From assembly GCA_001829315.1 (NCBI GenBank), contig MIAY01000003.1, forward strand, positions 1 to 64,000: 64,000 nt of DNA, given 5' to 3'. This document shows positions 34,857 through 45,600 of the stretch, piece by piece. The position numbers and the translations under genes are program-made. Numbering within the stretch: position 1 is the first letter of the stretch; each line of letters opens with the position of its first letter. This DNA is from Spirochaetes bacterium GWE1_32_154. Its GTDB lineage: Bacteria > Spirochaetota > GWE2-31-10. The notes beneath the pieces were generated by a model that did no database searches, was not told the origin of the DNA, and saw nothing but the letters and a program-made list of their open reading frames with translations.

Positions 34857-36707
34857 ATGAATATCCTTTACTATGGTACAAACAATACAATAAAAAAAGA
34901 GCTTTTATCTACAATTGGCTCAACGTATCAGGTAAAGGATATTCAATCACATGATGACATAATCGATGACTCAATACTTTTTGTGGATGTATCTTCAATT
35001 GAAAACTCTAATTGGGGATCGGCATGGGCGGATTTTCTTCCAAGCCCGTTAAAATTATTAATCAATAATGTCCGGGTTATTGCTATAACCGGAAACAACA
35101 CCGATTCTATTGCATTACAATTATTGAATGATGATTTTTTTGACTATGTACGATATCCTTTTAACAGTCCCCGACTGCAAGCATCGATTATAAATGCGCA
35201 ACGAACAATCAACAATGAGATTGAACTAAAAAGCCTTTATACAATAGGGATTAATCTTTCTTCAGAATCAAACCTTGATACTTTATTACGAAATATTTTA
35301 AATGCCGCTATGGATTTAACTAATTCTGATGGCGGTTCAATTTATCTTTTAACCGATGACATTAATCCTGAAACGGATGAAAGAATGATGCAATTTGAAC
35401 ATTCAATAAGTGATACCCTTGGAGAAATCTACAGCAAATTCAAAATGCCTATTAATGATAAATCATTAGCCGGTTTTGTTGTTCATACCGGTAAAAGTTT
35501 GAACATTGAAGATGTATATACAATACCTGAAAATCTGCCTTATGGCTTTAATTCATCATTTGACATTAAAAATGGATATCGAACAAAATCAATGCTTGTT
35601 GTTCCTATGATTAATCATAAACAGAAAATTATCGGAGCCCTTCAACTAATCAATCGAAAAAAAGATCGTGAAATAAAACTTGATTCACTTGAAAAAATCA
35701 ATACCAGTGTAATAGATTTCGATCATAAATGTGAATTACTCATTCGCTCACTGGGAAGCCAGGCAACAATCAGTATTGAAACATCCGGTTTATATCGTGA
35801 ACTTCACATGCTCTTTGAATCATTTATGACCGCTTCAGTAAACGCTGTAGAAAGCAGAGATCCATCAACTGCCGGTCACTCAAGACGAGTCAGTAAACTT
35901 TCGGTTGCAATAGCAAATCATATAAATATGTCGGATAGTCCTGCATTTCAAAATATTCACTTTTCGATTGAGGATTTGTTAGCAATAAAATATGCCGGGC
36001 TTCTTCATGACTTTGGAAAAATAGGGATTAACGAAAAGATTTTACTGAAAGCTAAAAAACTATTTGATGAAGAAATTCACATAATCAATTCAAGGCTTGA
36101 AATTTTTCAATATACACTTTATTTCGAGGGAAATAAAACACTTAACAATATATTCGATACGGTACATGAATATAGAGATGCAATTATGATTGCAAACGAA
36201 CCAGGAAAACTTACAGAAAAAATAATAGATATACTGGAAACAGAACATAAAACATTCATTAAAACTCTTGATGAACGGGAAGAAAAAATCATTAATGATT
36301 TAGAATATAATAAACTTGTTAATTCACGAGGCAGTTTATCCGCCGAGGAATACAAAATCATTCAATCCCATGTTGAACATTCATACAACTTCTTAAAACT
36401 CATACAATGGCCCACCGGTCTTGAAAAAGTACCTGATATTGCACGATATCATCACGAAAAACTGGATGGTTCGGGGTATCCGACAGGTATTAAAAGTGAT
36501 AAGATACCTTTTGAATCACAAATAATGTGTATTGCAGATATTTTTGACGCACTCATCGCAAGCGATAGACCATACAAAACAAAAATGACAATCGAAAAAG
36601 CATTTGACATACTGGATGACGAAGCAAAACAAGGCAAAATAAATCAGAATATTCTTGATTTGTTTTTTGAAGAAAAAATCTATGAAATTATTATGGAACA
36701 AATATAG
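34857..36707 (+). CDS. GAF-HD-GYP cyclic di-GMP phosphodiesterase with an insertion in the HD-GYP domain
   Basis: A 616-residue protein. Residues 1-120 look like a degenerate receiver; 130-310 is a GAF domain; 325-610 is HD-GYP with HSRRVSKLS, LLHDFGKIG (about 382) and the GYP-type motif YHHEKLDGSGYPTG. HD-GYP enzymes degrade c-di-GMP. Between LLHDFGKIG and the next conserved block (LSAEEYKIIQSHV, about 494) lie about 100 extra helical residues that normal HD-GYP domains do not have. Starts 4 bp after clpP with a ribosome site inside that gene, so the two are co-translated. Confidence 0.88.
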   Translation: MNILYYGTNNTIKKELLSTIGSTYQVKDIQSHDDIIDDSILFVDVSSIENSNWGSAWADFLPSPLKLLINNVRVIAITGNNTDSIALQLLNDDFFDYVRYPFNSPRLQASIINAQRTINNEIELKSLYTIGINLSSESNLDTLLRNILNAAMDLTNSDGGSIYLLTDDINPETDERMMQFEHSISDTLGEIYSKFKMPINDKSLAGFVVHTGKSLNIEDVYTIPENLPYGFNSSFDIKNGYRTKSMLVVPMINHKQKIIGALQLINRKKDREIKLDSLEKINTSVIDFDHKCELLIRSLGSQATISIETSGLYRELHMLFESFMTASVNAVESRDPSTAGHSRRVSKLSVAIANHINMSDSPAFQNIHFSIEDLLAIKYAGLLHDFGKIGINEKILLKAKKLFDEEIHIINSRLEIFQYTLYFEGNKTLNNIFDTVHEYRDAIMIANEPGKLTEKIIDILETEHKTFIKTLDEREEKIINDLEYNKLVNSRGSLSAEEYKIIQSHVEHSYNFLKLIQWPTGLEKVPDIARYHHEKLDGSGYPTGIKSDKIPFESQIMCIADIFDALIASDRPYKTKMTIEKAFDILDDEAKQGKINQNILDLFFEEKIYEIIMEQI

Positions 36708-36772
36708 CAACTATCGTATTTACCATAGAGATGTTTTAGCAAACTCACTTTTTCGCTCAACCGGAGGGATAT

Positions 36773-37543
36773 ATGCTTCAAAGTATTGAAAGACTTTCTC
36801 AACTGATTGCAAAGAAAAATAAAATCCTTTTTTTTACCGGAGCAGGTCTTAGTACTTCATCCGGTATTAAAGATTTCAGAGGAACAAACGGCATTTACCA
36901 GACGATTGGCGACAAATACAAACTTCCCTATCCCGAATCTCTTTTTGAAATAAATTTTTTTACTAATAATCCGCTACCGTTTTATGATTTCTCAAAAGAA
37001 TTATTCAATCATGAAATTAAACCGTCATATACCCATAATTTTATTTCCACATTAGAAAAAATGTCTAAAATTTCATTAATTGCAACTCAGAATATTGATA
37101 TGCTCCATGAAAAATCAGGGAGTAAGAAAATATTAAACTGTCACGGCAGTTATAACACTGCACATTGTTTAAAATGCAAAAACCACTTCAAATTTAATCA
37201 GTTTGAAACAAATTTAAAAAATGGAAAACCAAAAAACTGTAAATGTGGCGGTATCGTAAAACCGGATATTATTTTCTTTGGTGAGCAACTTCCCGAAAAA
37301 TTCTATCATACAATTGAAAATCCGCCTGATACTGATTTACTGATTGTATTGGGTAGTTCTTTGACCGTACAACCCGCCGCGATGCTTCCGATTTTAATAA
37401 AAAAAAAATTTAATGTCGAAATGGTGATAATTAATAAACAATCTACCGAATTTGATGCTCTTTTTGATATAGTTATTCATCAAGATATTGACACAGTTTT
37501 TAAAAATGTTAACAGTATAGTAAATTATTATTATCAGGAATAA
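36773..37543 (+). CDS. Sir2-family NAD-dependent protein deacylase
   Basis: A 256-residue sirtuin. NAD-binding motifs FFTGAGLSTSSGIKDFRG and ATQNIDMLHEKSG, catalytic His in LNCHGS, and four zinc cysteines (CLKC and CKC-containing KNCKCGG) are present; GSSLTVQPAA completes the fold. It removes acyl groups from lysines using NAD. Located 66 bp after the HD-GYP gene and 6 bp before aroA on the same strand, but with no functional link I can defend. GGAGG precedes the ATG. Confidence 0.93.
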   Translation: MLQSIERLSQLIAKKNKILFFTGAGLSTSSGIKDFRGTNGIYQTIGDKYKLPYPESLFEINFFTNNPLPFYDFSKELFNHEIKPSYTHNFISTLEKMSKISLIATQNIDMLHEKSGSKKILNCHGSYNTAHCLKCKNHFKFNQFETNLKNGKPKNCKCGGIVKPDIIFFGEQLPEKFYHTIENPPDTDLLIVLGSSLTVQPAAMLPILIKKKFNVEMVIINKQSTEFDALFDIVIHQDIDTVFKNVNSIVNYYYQE

Positions 37544-37548
37544 ACAAC

Positions 37549-38817
37549 ATGAAATTTACAGTAACCAGATCAGCAATATCAGGAACCGTAGAAATACCGG
37601 GTTCAAAATCACATTCAATCAGATCATTTATTTTTGCTTCACTTGCAAGCGGTAAAAGTATTATTAGAAAACCTCTTTTATCTGATGACACCGATTCTGC
37701 TATTAAAGCATGTGAACTATTTGGTGCAAAAGTCACAAAGGATATGGATACGTATACAATCGAAGGGTTTGCCGGTAAACCCAAAGTTCCTGACAATATT
37801 ATCGATGTTGGTAATTCAGGCACAACACTTCGAATTGCATTATCAACTGCCGCATTAGTTGATGGCTACACCGTATTTACCGGTGATTCCCAAATCAGAT
37901 CAAGACCTATCGGACCGGTTATTGATGCACTTAACAATCTCGGAGCACAAGCATTTACGACAAAAAATAATGCCAAAGCACCTGCAGTTGTGAAGGGTCC
38001 GGCAAAAGGCGGTTTTACCAAACTTGATGGTTTAAGTTCACAGTTTCTCACATCAATCCTTGTTAATGCACCACTTTTTGAAAACGACACCGAAATCGAA
38101 ATGACCCGGCTTAATGAAATACCGTATGTTGATATTACCACATGGTGGCTTGATAAACTTGGCATACAATACAAAAACGACAATTACAAAAAGTTTTACA
38201 TTAAGGGTAAACAAAAATACGAAGCATTTGATATGACAATACCTGCAGATTTCTCTAGTGCAACTTTTTTTATCGTTTTAGCAGCAATCAGCGGTGGTAC
38301 TATTAAACTTAAAAATCTTGACATGACTGATCCGCAGGGTGATAAAAGAGTCGTTCAGCTTGCAAAAGATATGGGATGTAAAGTTGACATTTCAGATGAA
38401 TTTATTGTGGTTACGGGCGGAAAATTAAAAGGGATTTCAATTGATATGAATGACATTCCCGATGCACTTCCGGCATTATCAGTTGCAGGTTGTTTTGCCG
38501 AAGGTGAAACAAAATTATACAATGTCATACAAGCTCGTTATAAAGAAACTGACCGTATTAAAGTAATGTGCCAGGAATTAAAAAAAATGGGTGCTGATAT
38601 TGAAGAACTTGAAGATGGTTTAATTATCAGACAAAGTAAATTAACCGGTTGTGCAGTTCACGGACACCACGATCATCGTATAGTTATGTCATTAACACTT
38701 GCCGGTTTATGCTCTGACGGGCAAACCATTATTGATACGGCCGAGTCTGCATCAGTAACATTTCCCAATTTTTATGATTTAATCAAAAATTGCGGTGGCT
38801 CAATTACTAAAGAATAA
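37549..38817 (+). CDS. aroA: 3-phosphoshikimate 1-carboxyvinyltransferase (EPSP synthase)
   Basis: A 422-residue EPSP synthase, sixth step of the shikimate pathway. Signatures: GSKSHSIRSF at the N-terminus, NSGTTLRIALSTAAL (PEP/S3P binding), RSRPIGPVIDAL, and RYKETDRIKVMCQEL. HGHHDHRIVMSLTLAG near the end holds the late catalytic residues. The residue order does not tell the glyphosate class with confidence. It sits 6 bp after the sirtuin gene and is followed by a strong terminator, so it ends the clpP-HD-GYP-sir2-aroA unit. Confidence 0.95.
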   Translation: MKFTVTRSAISGTVEIPGSKSHSIRSFIFASLASGKSIIRKPLLSDDTDSAIKACELFGAKVTKDMDTYTIEGFAGKPKVPDNIIDVGNSGTTLRIALSTAALVDGYTVFTGDSQIRSRPIGPVIDALNNLGAQAFTTKNNAKAPAVVKGPAKGGFTKLDGLSSQFLTSILVNAPLFENDTEIEMTRLNEIPYVDITTWWLDKLGIQYKNDNYKKFYIKGKQKYEAFDMTIPADFSSATFFIVLAAISGGTIKLKNLDMTDPQGDKRVVQLAKDMGCKVDISDEFIVVTGGKLKGISIDMNDIPDALPALSVAGCFAEGETKLYNVIQARYKETDRIKVMCQELKKMGADIEELEDGLIIRQSKLTGCAVHGHHDHRIVMSLTLAGLCSDGQTIIDTAESASVTFPNFYDLIKNCGGSITKE

Positions 38818-38841
38818 TTGAGTTTTCCCTTATTTACATAC

Positions 38842-38878
38842 AAAAAAAGTCAGACACATATGTGCCTGACTTTTTTTT
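38842..38878. terminator. Strong intrinsic terminator after aroA
   Basis: A-tract, stem GTCAG...CTGAC with inner CACATATGTG palindrome, and a run of eight T bases. It is symmetric and could stop transcription from both sides. It separates aroA from the topoisomerase gene. Confidence 0.9.
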
Positions 38879-38973
38879 CAATCCTCTCTCTCTCTATATC
38901 CACTTTAAAAGAAAAAAACACTTGATTTTTTTTCACTTAAAATATAAAGTCCAATTTTACAGGAGCTTTATTA

Positions 38974-40881
38974 ATGTCCAATTTAAAGGATCTTTTTGAT
39001 CGTAATTTTCTTGAATATGCATCGTATGTTATAAAAGACCGGGCAATACCCGATATTGCAGATGGATTAAAACCTGTACAACGACGAATCTTACATTCCA
39101 TGTATGAAATGGATGATGGAAAATACAATAAAGTTGCTAATATTGTTGGTAATACGATGAAATACCATCCGCATGGTGATGCATCAATTTATTCATCACT
39201 TGTGGTAGTTGCAAATAAAGAATTTTTTATCGATAAACAGGGTAATTTTGGTAATATATTAACAGGCGATGAAGCGTCTGCTGCTCGATATATAGAATGC
39301 CGGTTAAACGGCCTGGCAAAAGAAGTATTGTACAATCCTGATGTTACCGAATATACAGACAGTTATGACGGTAGAAATAAAGAACCTGTTGTTTTACCGG
39401 CAAAAGTTCCGGTATTGCTTATGATGGGCGCTGAAGGTATCGCAGTTGGTATGTCAACAAAGATTCTCCCGCATAATTTTTGCGAGTTGCTTGACGCACA
39501 GGTTGCTATTCTTGAAAATAAACCATACGAAATATACCCTGATTTCCAGCAGTATGGAACGGTTGATGTTTCTGAATACAAACAGGGGAACGGTAAAGTC
39601 CGTGTACGAGGCAGAATAGAAAAGAGAAATGATAAAACCCTTGTTATCAAAGAAATACCTTTTGGTACTACAACAGAATCTGTTATCGCATCAATAGAAA
39701 ATGCATCCAAAAAGAATCAGATAAAAATCAGTTCAATAAACGATTTCACTACAGAATTTGTGGAAATAGAAGTTAAAACGTCACGAGGCGAATCAGCTGA
39801 TGATTTAATAAATGCGTTGTATGCTTTTACCGATTGTGAAATATCAATCAGTGTCAATATGCTTGCTTTAATTGATAACAAACCTAAAATCATGACGGTT
39901 AATGAGGTTCTTGAGTATAACACGTTCAGATTAAAGGACTTACTTGAAAAAGAACTTCAAATTGAGGAAGGTAAACTGACTGATCGATTGCATGATCTGA
40001 CTCTTGAACAACTATTCATTGAAAATCGTGTTTATAAAAAAATAGAAGAACTCGATGATTACAATCTCATAATTGATACGATTAAAAGAACATTATACAC
40101 ATACAAACAATTATTTATCCGGGCATTGACTGATGAGGATATTGAGAAATTATTAGAAATCAAAATCAAACGGATATCACGATATGATATCAATAAAAAC
40201 CGGAAAACAATTGACGATATTTTAAAATCACTTGAGAAAGTAAGATACAATCTTGCACATATCAAAACATTCACTATTTCGTATATAAAAGCCATTCATA
40301 AAAAATACGCTTCATTATATCCGCGAAGAACTAAAATAGCCGAAATGAAAACGCTTTCTGTTAAAGAGATAAAGCAGCCGGATATTAAAATTTTCTTCAA
40401 TAAAGAAACCGGTTTTATCGGAACTGATGTGAAAGGTGACATTCAATTAAGTATGTGTCCGCAGGATAAAATAATTGCATTTACCAAAAACGGAATATTT
40501 AAAATCTTTCCGCCGGAAAGCAAAGTTTTTGTTGATTCAGGAGCACTTTTTGTTGATGTATTTAACAAAGAAAGGATTTACTGTGCAATTTATACTGACG
40601 TTAAAGAACAGGTTTCATATATCAAAAAGTTCCAGGTTCAGCAGTTTATCCAGAATAAAGAATATCCGTTCACCAAGGGTAATGAGTGCGTAGTCAATTA
40701 TTTCAGTACCGTTGAAAAAGAAAAAATTAAAATATCCTATATAAAAAAACCCAAACAAAAGGTTAATGAAGAGATTTTCAACACAGCTGATATTGCAGTA
40801 AAAGGTTATAGTGTACTGGGTAATAAACTGACAACAAAAGAAATAAAAGGTATTGAAGTTATAACAAAGGCAACTAAATAA
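38974..40881 (+). CDS. Type IIA topoisomerase A subunit (ParC/topoisomerase IV-like, short form)
   Basis: A 635-residue subunit that cuts and rejoins DNA. Signatures: IADGLKPVQRRIL, KYHPHGDASIY, and active-site Tyr in AARYIECRL (about residue 107; most relatives have RYTE). The C-terminal region after about 480 is short and does not show the six-bladed GyrA beta-pinwheel or a GyrA box, which favours ParC-type over GyrA. The B subunit gene (parE) is not adjacent. In treponemes a short second A subunit also exists. Exact assignment to topoisomerase IV is inferred, so no symbol is given. Confidence 0.85.
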   Translation: MSNLKDLFDRNFLEYASYVIKDRAIPDIADGLKPVQRRILHSMYEMDDGKYNKVANIVGNTMKYHPHGDASIYSSLVVVANKEFFIDKQGNFGNILTGDEASAARYIECRLNGLAKEVLYNPDVTEYTDSYDGRNKEPVVLPAKVPVLLMMGAEGIAVGMSTKILPHNFCELLDAQVAILENKPYEIYPDFQQYGTVDVSEYKQGNGKVRVRGRIEKRNDKTLVIKEIPFGTTTESVIASIENASKKNQIKISSINDFTTEFVEIEVKTSRGESADDLINALYAFTDCEISISVNMLALIDNKPKIMTVNEVLEYNTFRLKDLLEKELQIEEGKLTDRLHDLTLEQLFIENRVYKKIEELDDYNLIIDTIKRTLYTYKQLFIRALTDEDIEKLLEIKIKRISRYDINKNRKTIDDILKSLEKVRYNLAHIKTFTISYIKAIHKKYASLYPRRTKIAEMKTLSVKEIKQPDIKIFFNKETGFIGTDVKGDIQLSMCPQDKIIAFTKNGIFKIFPPESKVFVDSGALFVDVFNKERIYCAIYTDVKEQVSYIKKFQVQQFIQNKEYPFTKGNECVVNYFSTVEKEKIKISYIKKPKQKVNEEIFNTADIAVKGYSVLGNKLTTKEIKGIEVITKATK

Positions 40882-40960
40882 GTTTTGTATGAGCCTCTTT
40901 AATTTTCTTTTATTATTCCGATAGGTATTATGAGAATCTTATGAATTCATGGAGATTACT

Positions 40961-42259
40961 GTGGGGCTTCAACTTGGTGTTGTTACAGAAAATAGAGCGT
41001 TACTTCAGCAAATTCTGACTATTTTAAATAATGTCTATATTGAAAATAAAAAGCATATTGATCCTATTTCTGTCGTTCATTTAAAATCACATAGCATGGT
41101 TAATGATTATGTTAAATATGAATTTCCTGACTATTTACTTATTTGTATTGAGAAAAAAGATTCTGCCTTAATCGATATTTTAAGGCAAATTAATCAGGAT
41201 CCATGGTTACATTCGACAGGTATAATAATAATTTATCCGGATGATAATAATGAATACAAAATCCAATTTGAAAACCTTTCTGTTTTATCGTATTTGAATA
41301 TTAATGAAATAAATTATCAGTTAAGTAAGATTTTAAAAATTGTTATGATTAATAAATCATCGTTCGGGAAAAAAAGCATACTACAAAGCCTGATGAAACA
41401 CAAAACCGGTGAATTTATACTTGAGAATGATCCGTCGGTTGTGACATCCTATGTAAATATTATCACAACATCACTTCTTAATGAGAAAGACATAAACCCG
41501 AATACAGAAAATTCGATTAGAATTACACTAACTGAATTACTGATGAATGCAATTGAACATGGAAATTGTGATATTTCATTTGATGAGAAAAGCACTTTTC
41601 TCAATAACGGCGGTAATATTAATGAATTGATTAAACAAAAAGCGTCACACGAAAATAACCTGCATAAAAAGATCTATTTCAGTTATAAATATACCGATAC
41701 TGAAATCTCTTTTACCATTCGGGATTGCGGAAAAGGGTTTAATCATAAAAAACTGAATTATAACCCTGAAAGTGAGGATGATTTAAGCAGACTTCACGGA
41801 AGAGGTATTTTTCTGTCTAAACACTTTGCAGCTGATATAAGTTACAATGACATAGGTAATGAAGTTACGGCACGATTTATCAAAGACACAAACAGCAGTA
41901 AAAAACCGATAGGTTTTGAAAAATTGCAGCCAAAGCATATAGAAGCCGGGGAAGTCGTTTTTAATCAGAATGATAAATCCAATCATTTATACTACATACA
42001 AAAAGGTATTTACTCTGTTCTGGTAAACAACAAAGTTGTTGCTGAATTAAATGCGTCTGACACTTTCCTCGGGGAGATGTCGTTTTTACTCAATAACAAA
42101 CGGGTTGCAACGATTAAAGCAAAAACAAGCGGTACTTTAATAGAAATACCGAAGAGTATCTTTATTGATATAATCAAGAAGTATCCTAATTACGGTTTGT
42201 TTTTGTCAAAACTTCTGGCGATCAGACTTGAGAAGATGAATGAGTTGAAGACGAGTTGA
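40961..42259 (+). CDS. Anti-sigma-kinase-like ATPase with receiver-like and cyclic-nucleotide-binding domains
   Basis: About 432 residues. The N-terminal 120 residues resemble a receiver fold with a weak acidic site. Residues about 155-305 are a HATPase_c_2 (RsbW-like) domain with ELLMNAIEHGN and RDCGKGF, GRGIFLSKHFAADI. Residues about 315-425 are a cyclic-nucleotide-binding domain whose phosphate cassette LGEMSFLLNNKRVATI keeps the key Glu and Arg. I prefer the GTG at 40961, with GGAG 5 nt upstream, to an in-frame ATG at 40949 that lacks a ribosome site. It probably switches a partner protein in response to cAMP or a similar ligand. Tail-to-tail with the nucleotide cyclase gene. Confidence 0.78.
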   Translation: MGLQLGVVTENRALLQQILTILNNVYIENKKHIDPISVVHLKSHSMVNDYVKYEFPDYLLICIEKKDSALIDILRQINQDPWLHSTGIIIIYPDDNNEYKIQFENLSVLSYLNINEINYQLSKILKIVMINKSSFGKKSILQSLMKHKTGEFILENDPSVVTSYVNIITTSLLNEKDINPNTENSIRITLTELLMNAIEHGNCDISFDEKSTFLNNGGNINELIKQKASHENNLHKKIYFSYKYTDTEISFTIRDCGKGFNHKKLNYNPESEDDLSRLHGRGIFLSKHFAADISYNDIGNEVTARFIKDTNSSKKPIGFEKLQPKHIEAGEVVFNQNDKSNHLYYIQKGIYSVLVNNKVVAELNASDTFLGEMSFLLNNKRVATIKAKTSGTLIEIPKSIFIDIIKKYPNYGLFLSKLLAIRLEKMNELKTS

Positions 42260-42651
42260 GATGTGTTATTTACTCAGATATTTCTGATACAGTCTGATAG
42301 TACTCACACCGGTGCATCCGGAAAGTCAAACCGGTTTTTTTTCTATAATTTCAACATCGATGTCCATAATCCATCACTTACAAAAATACTATTTTGACTA
42401 CTTTTGATGCTAAATTCTATCATTTCCGGTAGTAAAAATGCTATGTTTTTTAATGATATTTGAGCAGAAAGTAGCGAGAATAATACATAATCGCTACCGG
42501 TAAAACTAAGTGAATAATTTTGAAAATCAACTATTATTCACATTTTATCTTTAACATTGGTATTGTCGGATCTAAACTCAAAACTCAGTCATGTTGCTGA
42601 ATTCTACTCGAATCGTTGCCACATACCAAAATGTATGTTTAAATATAAAAA
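42260..42651. other. Convergent spacer with a terminator
   Basis: This 392-bp spacer between the convergent cNMP-binding-protein and cyclase genes has one clear element, the hairpin with T-run at 42308-42342. TTTCCGGTAG (near 42424) and CTACCGGTAAA (near 42495) form a loose inverted repeat about 60 bp apart. I see no further gene. Confidence 0.6.
42308..42342 (+). terminator. Intrinsic terminator after the cNMP-binding gene
   Basis: Arms ACCGGT (42308-42313) and ACCGGT (42330-42335, self-complementary) enclose a loop with CCGG, followed by a run of eight T bases. Oriented for the plus strand gene that ends at 42259. Confidence 0.75.
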
Positions 42652-45600
42652 TTAATAAGATTTCATTTTCTTAAGAAAATTTATTACGATCAGATTATCA
42701 CATTCTAATAAGTTATTCGAGATTTCAATATCTTCATGTTTAGTCTTATCTGGAGAGTTTATTCGATTCAAGGAAATTGTTTTAATATAAATGCACAAAT
42801 CTTTGAATGCTTTATTCCTGTTGATATTGTCAAGTATTAAAATATTTTCGACTTCATTTAATACAAGTTCATATTGATTAGAAAAAAAATATGATACTGC
42901 CAGTAGAGTTTTAGGAAACATGATGGAAGTCCAGTCTTCGGTTGTGTAGGTTTGAGGGAAATCTTTTTTTATTTCAATTGATTTGAGCGTAAACTGTATT
43001 GTTTGGGTGTAGTCATTTAAAAGATAATATGCTGTTCCCATATTATAATAAGCCATTGATAACTCATGTTGATATCCGGCTTTTATACAAATATCAACTG
43101 CTGAAAAGAAATATTGTAAAGCGGTATCATATTCTGAAGAAATCAGATAGTTATAGCCGATTTGACTATTTAAACAACTCTGACTATATATATTTCCAAT
43201 TTTAATTGCAAGAGTAAGACTTTTTAAATTGTACCCGAGCATTATATTATTATCTACAATTATATATGTAGTAGCGTAGGTAATATATGATAAAACATCA
43301 ATATCAGATTTTATGAATTGCAATCCATATTCTAGTGTTTCAATAATTAAATCAGTATTATTCTGACCTTGTATTAATCCGGAAACATGGTAAAAATGTG
43401 CTTTATTTAAATAATAAACTGCAGTCAAAACAAAATAGTTTTGTTCTAACTCTATTTTTTCTTTTACCAATTCCGAATAATATTTGCTTGTTTTTAAAAA
43501 AGCCTCTTCAATGTCAGATATAAGTGATTCATAAGAACCAGTGAAAATATAATAAAGCCTCAAATAAGAAGAAAGAATAGTTGTCCAATAATCGAATTTC
43601 ATGAAGTTAGAATTCATATCATTATTCATAGCACTATATGAAGATTTTAAATCCTCGTATGTAATAGTTTTAAAATAATATTGTGTCTGGAGTTTTCTCT
43701 GTATTGTTCTTTGTTTGATAAAATCATTTTTAAATCCGCAATTTATTGTTTTATCAATGCCATCAAGATATTGCTTTTCAATTCCACTAAAACATAGAAA
43801 ATAATACATAAAAAGAACAGTTCTATCCAATTCAGTTTGTAAGTATATACCAAAAAAAGTAAAATAATAATCAGAATCTCTCACTAAAACATTACCATAG
43901 GTTTTATCGATTTCAAATCGCATGGAAATATGAATTGCTTTTTCAAGATTCTTTTGAGCTGAATTAATTTCAAATTTATTTTTATATGCCACTGCTGATA
44001 AAAAATAATACAGCACCGCCTTATCGGGCAAATTACCTTCTTCGTAGTGATACGCAATCATTTCATATGCGTCACCTGTTTCGTATTTTAAAATTAAAAG
44101 TGATTTATCTGCTATTTTTAAATGAATATTCTGTTGAGTTTTATCAAGAATACTTCTGCTTATTGCTTCCTGAGCTGTCTGATGAGTAAATTTAAAAAAT
44201 GACCTTCCGGATTCGTCAAAAATAGTTGCGATATTTAAAAGACTTATTTTGTTATAAAATGTAATTAAATCTGTTTCAGATAAATTTGTTAACTGTTTTA
44301 ATAAACTTATTTCAACTTTCAATCCGCATAATGAAGCGTAACGCAATATTTTTTTTTCTTCATAATCAAGTTTATCAATCTTTTGAAGAATAATATTAAC
44401 AAGACTAACCGGAATAGAACGATAATCATTATTAACAAAATCGTAATGATCAATAATATCTATCGTTTTATTTTCATAAAAGTCATTGATTAATTCATAA
44501 ATGTAATATGGATTACCCATTGTCAGCTGATGAACATATTGTATAACGCTCACTGCTATTTTATTTTTCAAAAATCTTTCACAAAGTATTCCAGTGGTAT
44601 ATTCATCAAGCCCATCTAATTTAATGGTTATCTCTGTATCAACTTTTATTTGATTAATATCTCTTTGAGTAATAATTACAATAATTTTGTAGTCCGTTAA
44701 TATTGTTTGCAACCCGGTTATTATATCGATTGAATCATCATCAAAATTATGAATATCATCAATAAATAGTACTATTGATTTTTTATTATCAAATAATTTT
44801 ATTATAAAATTGATAAAAGCTACTTTAATACTATCTTTATTTATAGTGCCTTCGATTGTGCTATTTTGATTAATGATATCTTTTAATAATTGCTTTATCG
44901 GGTAACAGGATGAATCGGAGTAATACTTGTCACCTGTTAAATAGACTACACCAATGCTTTTATTTTCTGAAGATTTCTCACAAAAATAATGAACTAGAGT
45001 TGTCTTACCAACACCTGAATCACCGTAAATAGTAACTGAATGAAATGTATTTTCTTCTTTTTCAAGTAATTCATTTAATATATCAAGTTCCTGATTTCTT
45101 CCAAATAAATCAATTTCGTTATGTAAATCTGTCTGACTATGTAAATGATCAGATAATTTATATATATGAACGAGGTCTTTTTTATTTTTTAATTTTCTTA
45201 AACCAACTGATTCTATATAAAAAAATGATTTTGTTCTTTTATAGACACTATCAGATATATAAATATCACCGGGATTAGCTTCATGTTGAATTCTTGATGC
45301 AGTATTGACCGTATCTCCAATAACCGTAAATTCCATTCGATTTGAATATCCGATATTGCCAATAACCAACTCGCCGGCATTGATGCCGATTGACATATCA
45401 ATTTCAATATCATGCTTCTTTTTTATCTCAATATTTATTCCATCAATTGATTCCATTATTTCTAAAGCACATAAACAAGCATCTTTTTCAGGTTCATTTC
45501 CATCTATTATTCCAAAAATACATAGAATGCAGTCACCAAGAAATTTATCAATCATTCCATTATATTTTTCTACTTTAGAACCAAGAATTGAAAAAATATG

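Noticed and set aside
40890-40905. GAGCCTCTTT after the topoisomerase gene as a further repeat-element end
   Set aside because: Only about nine bases match the terminal repeat and no second arm follows.
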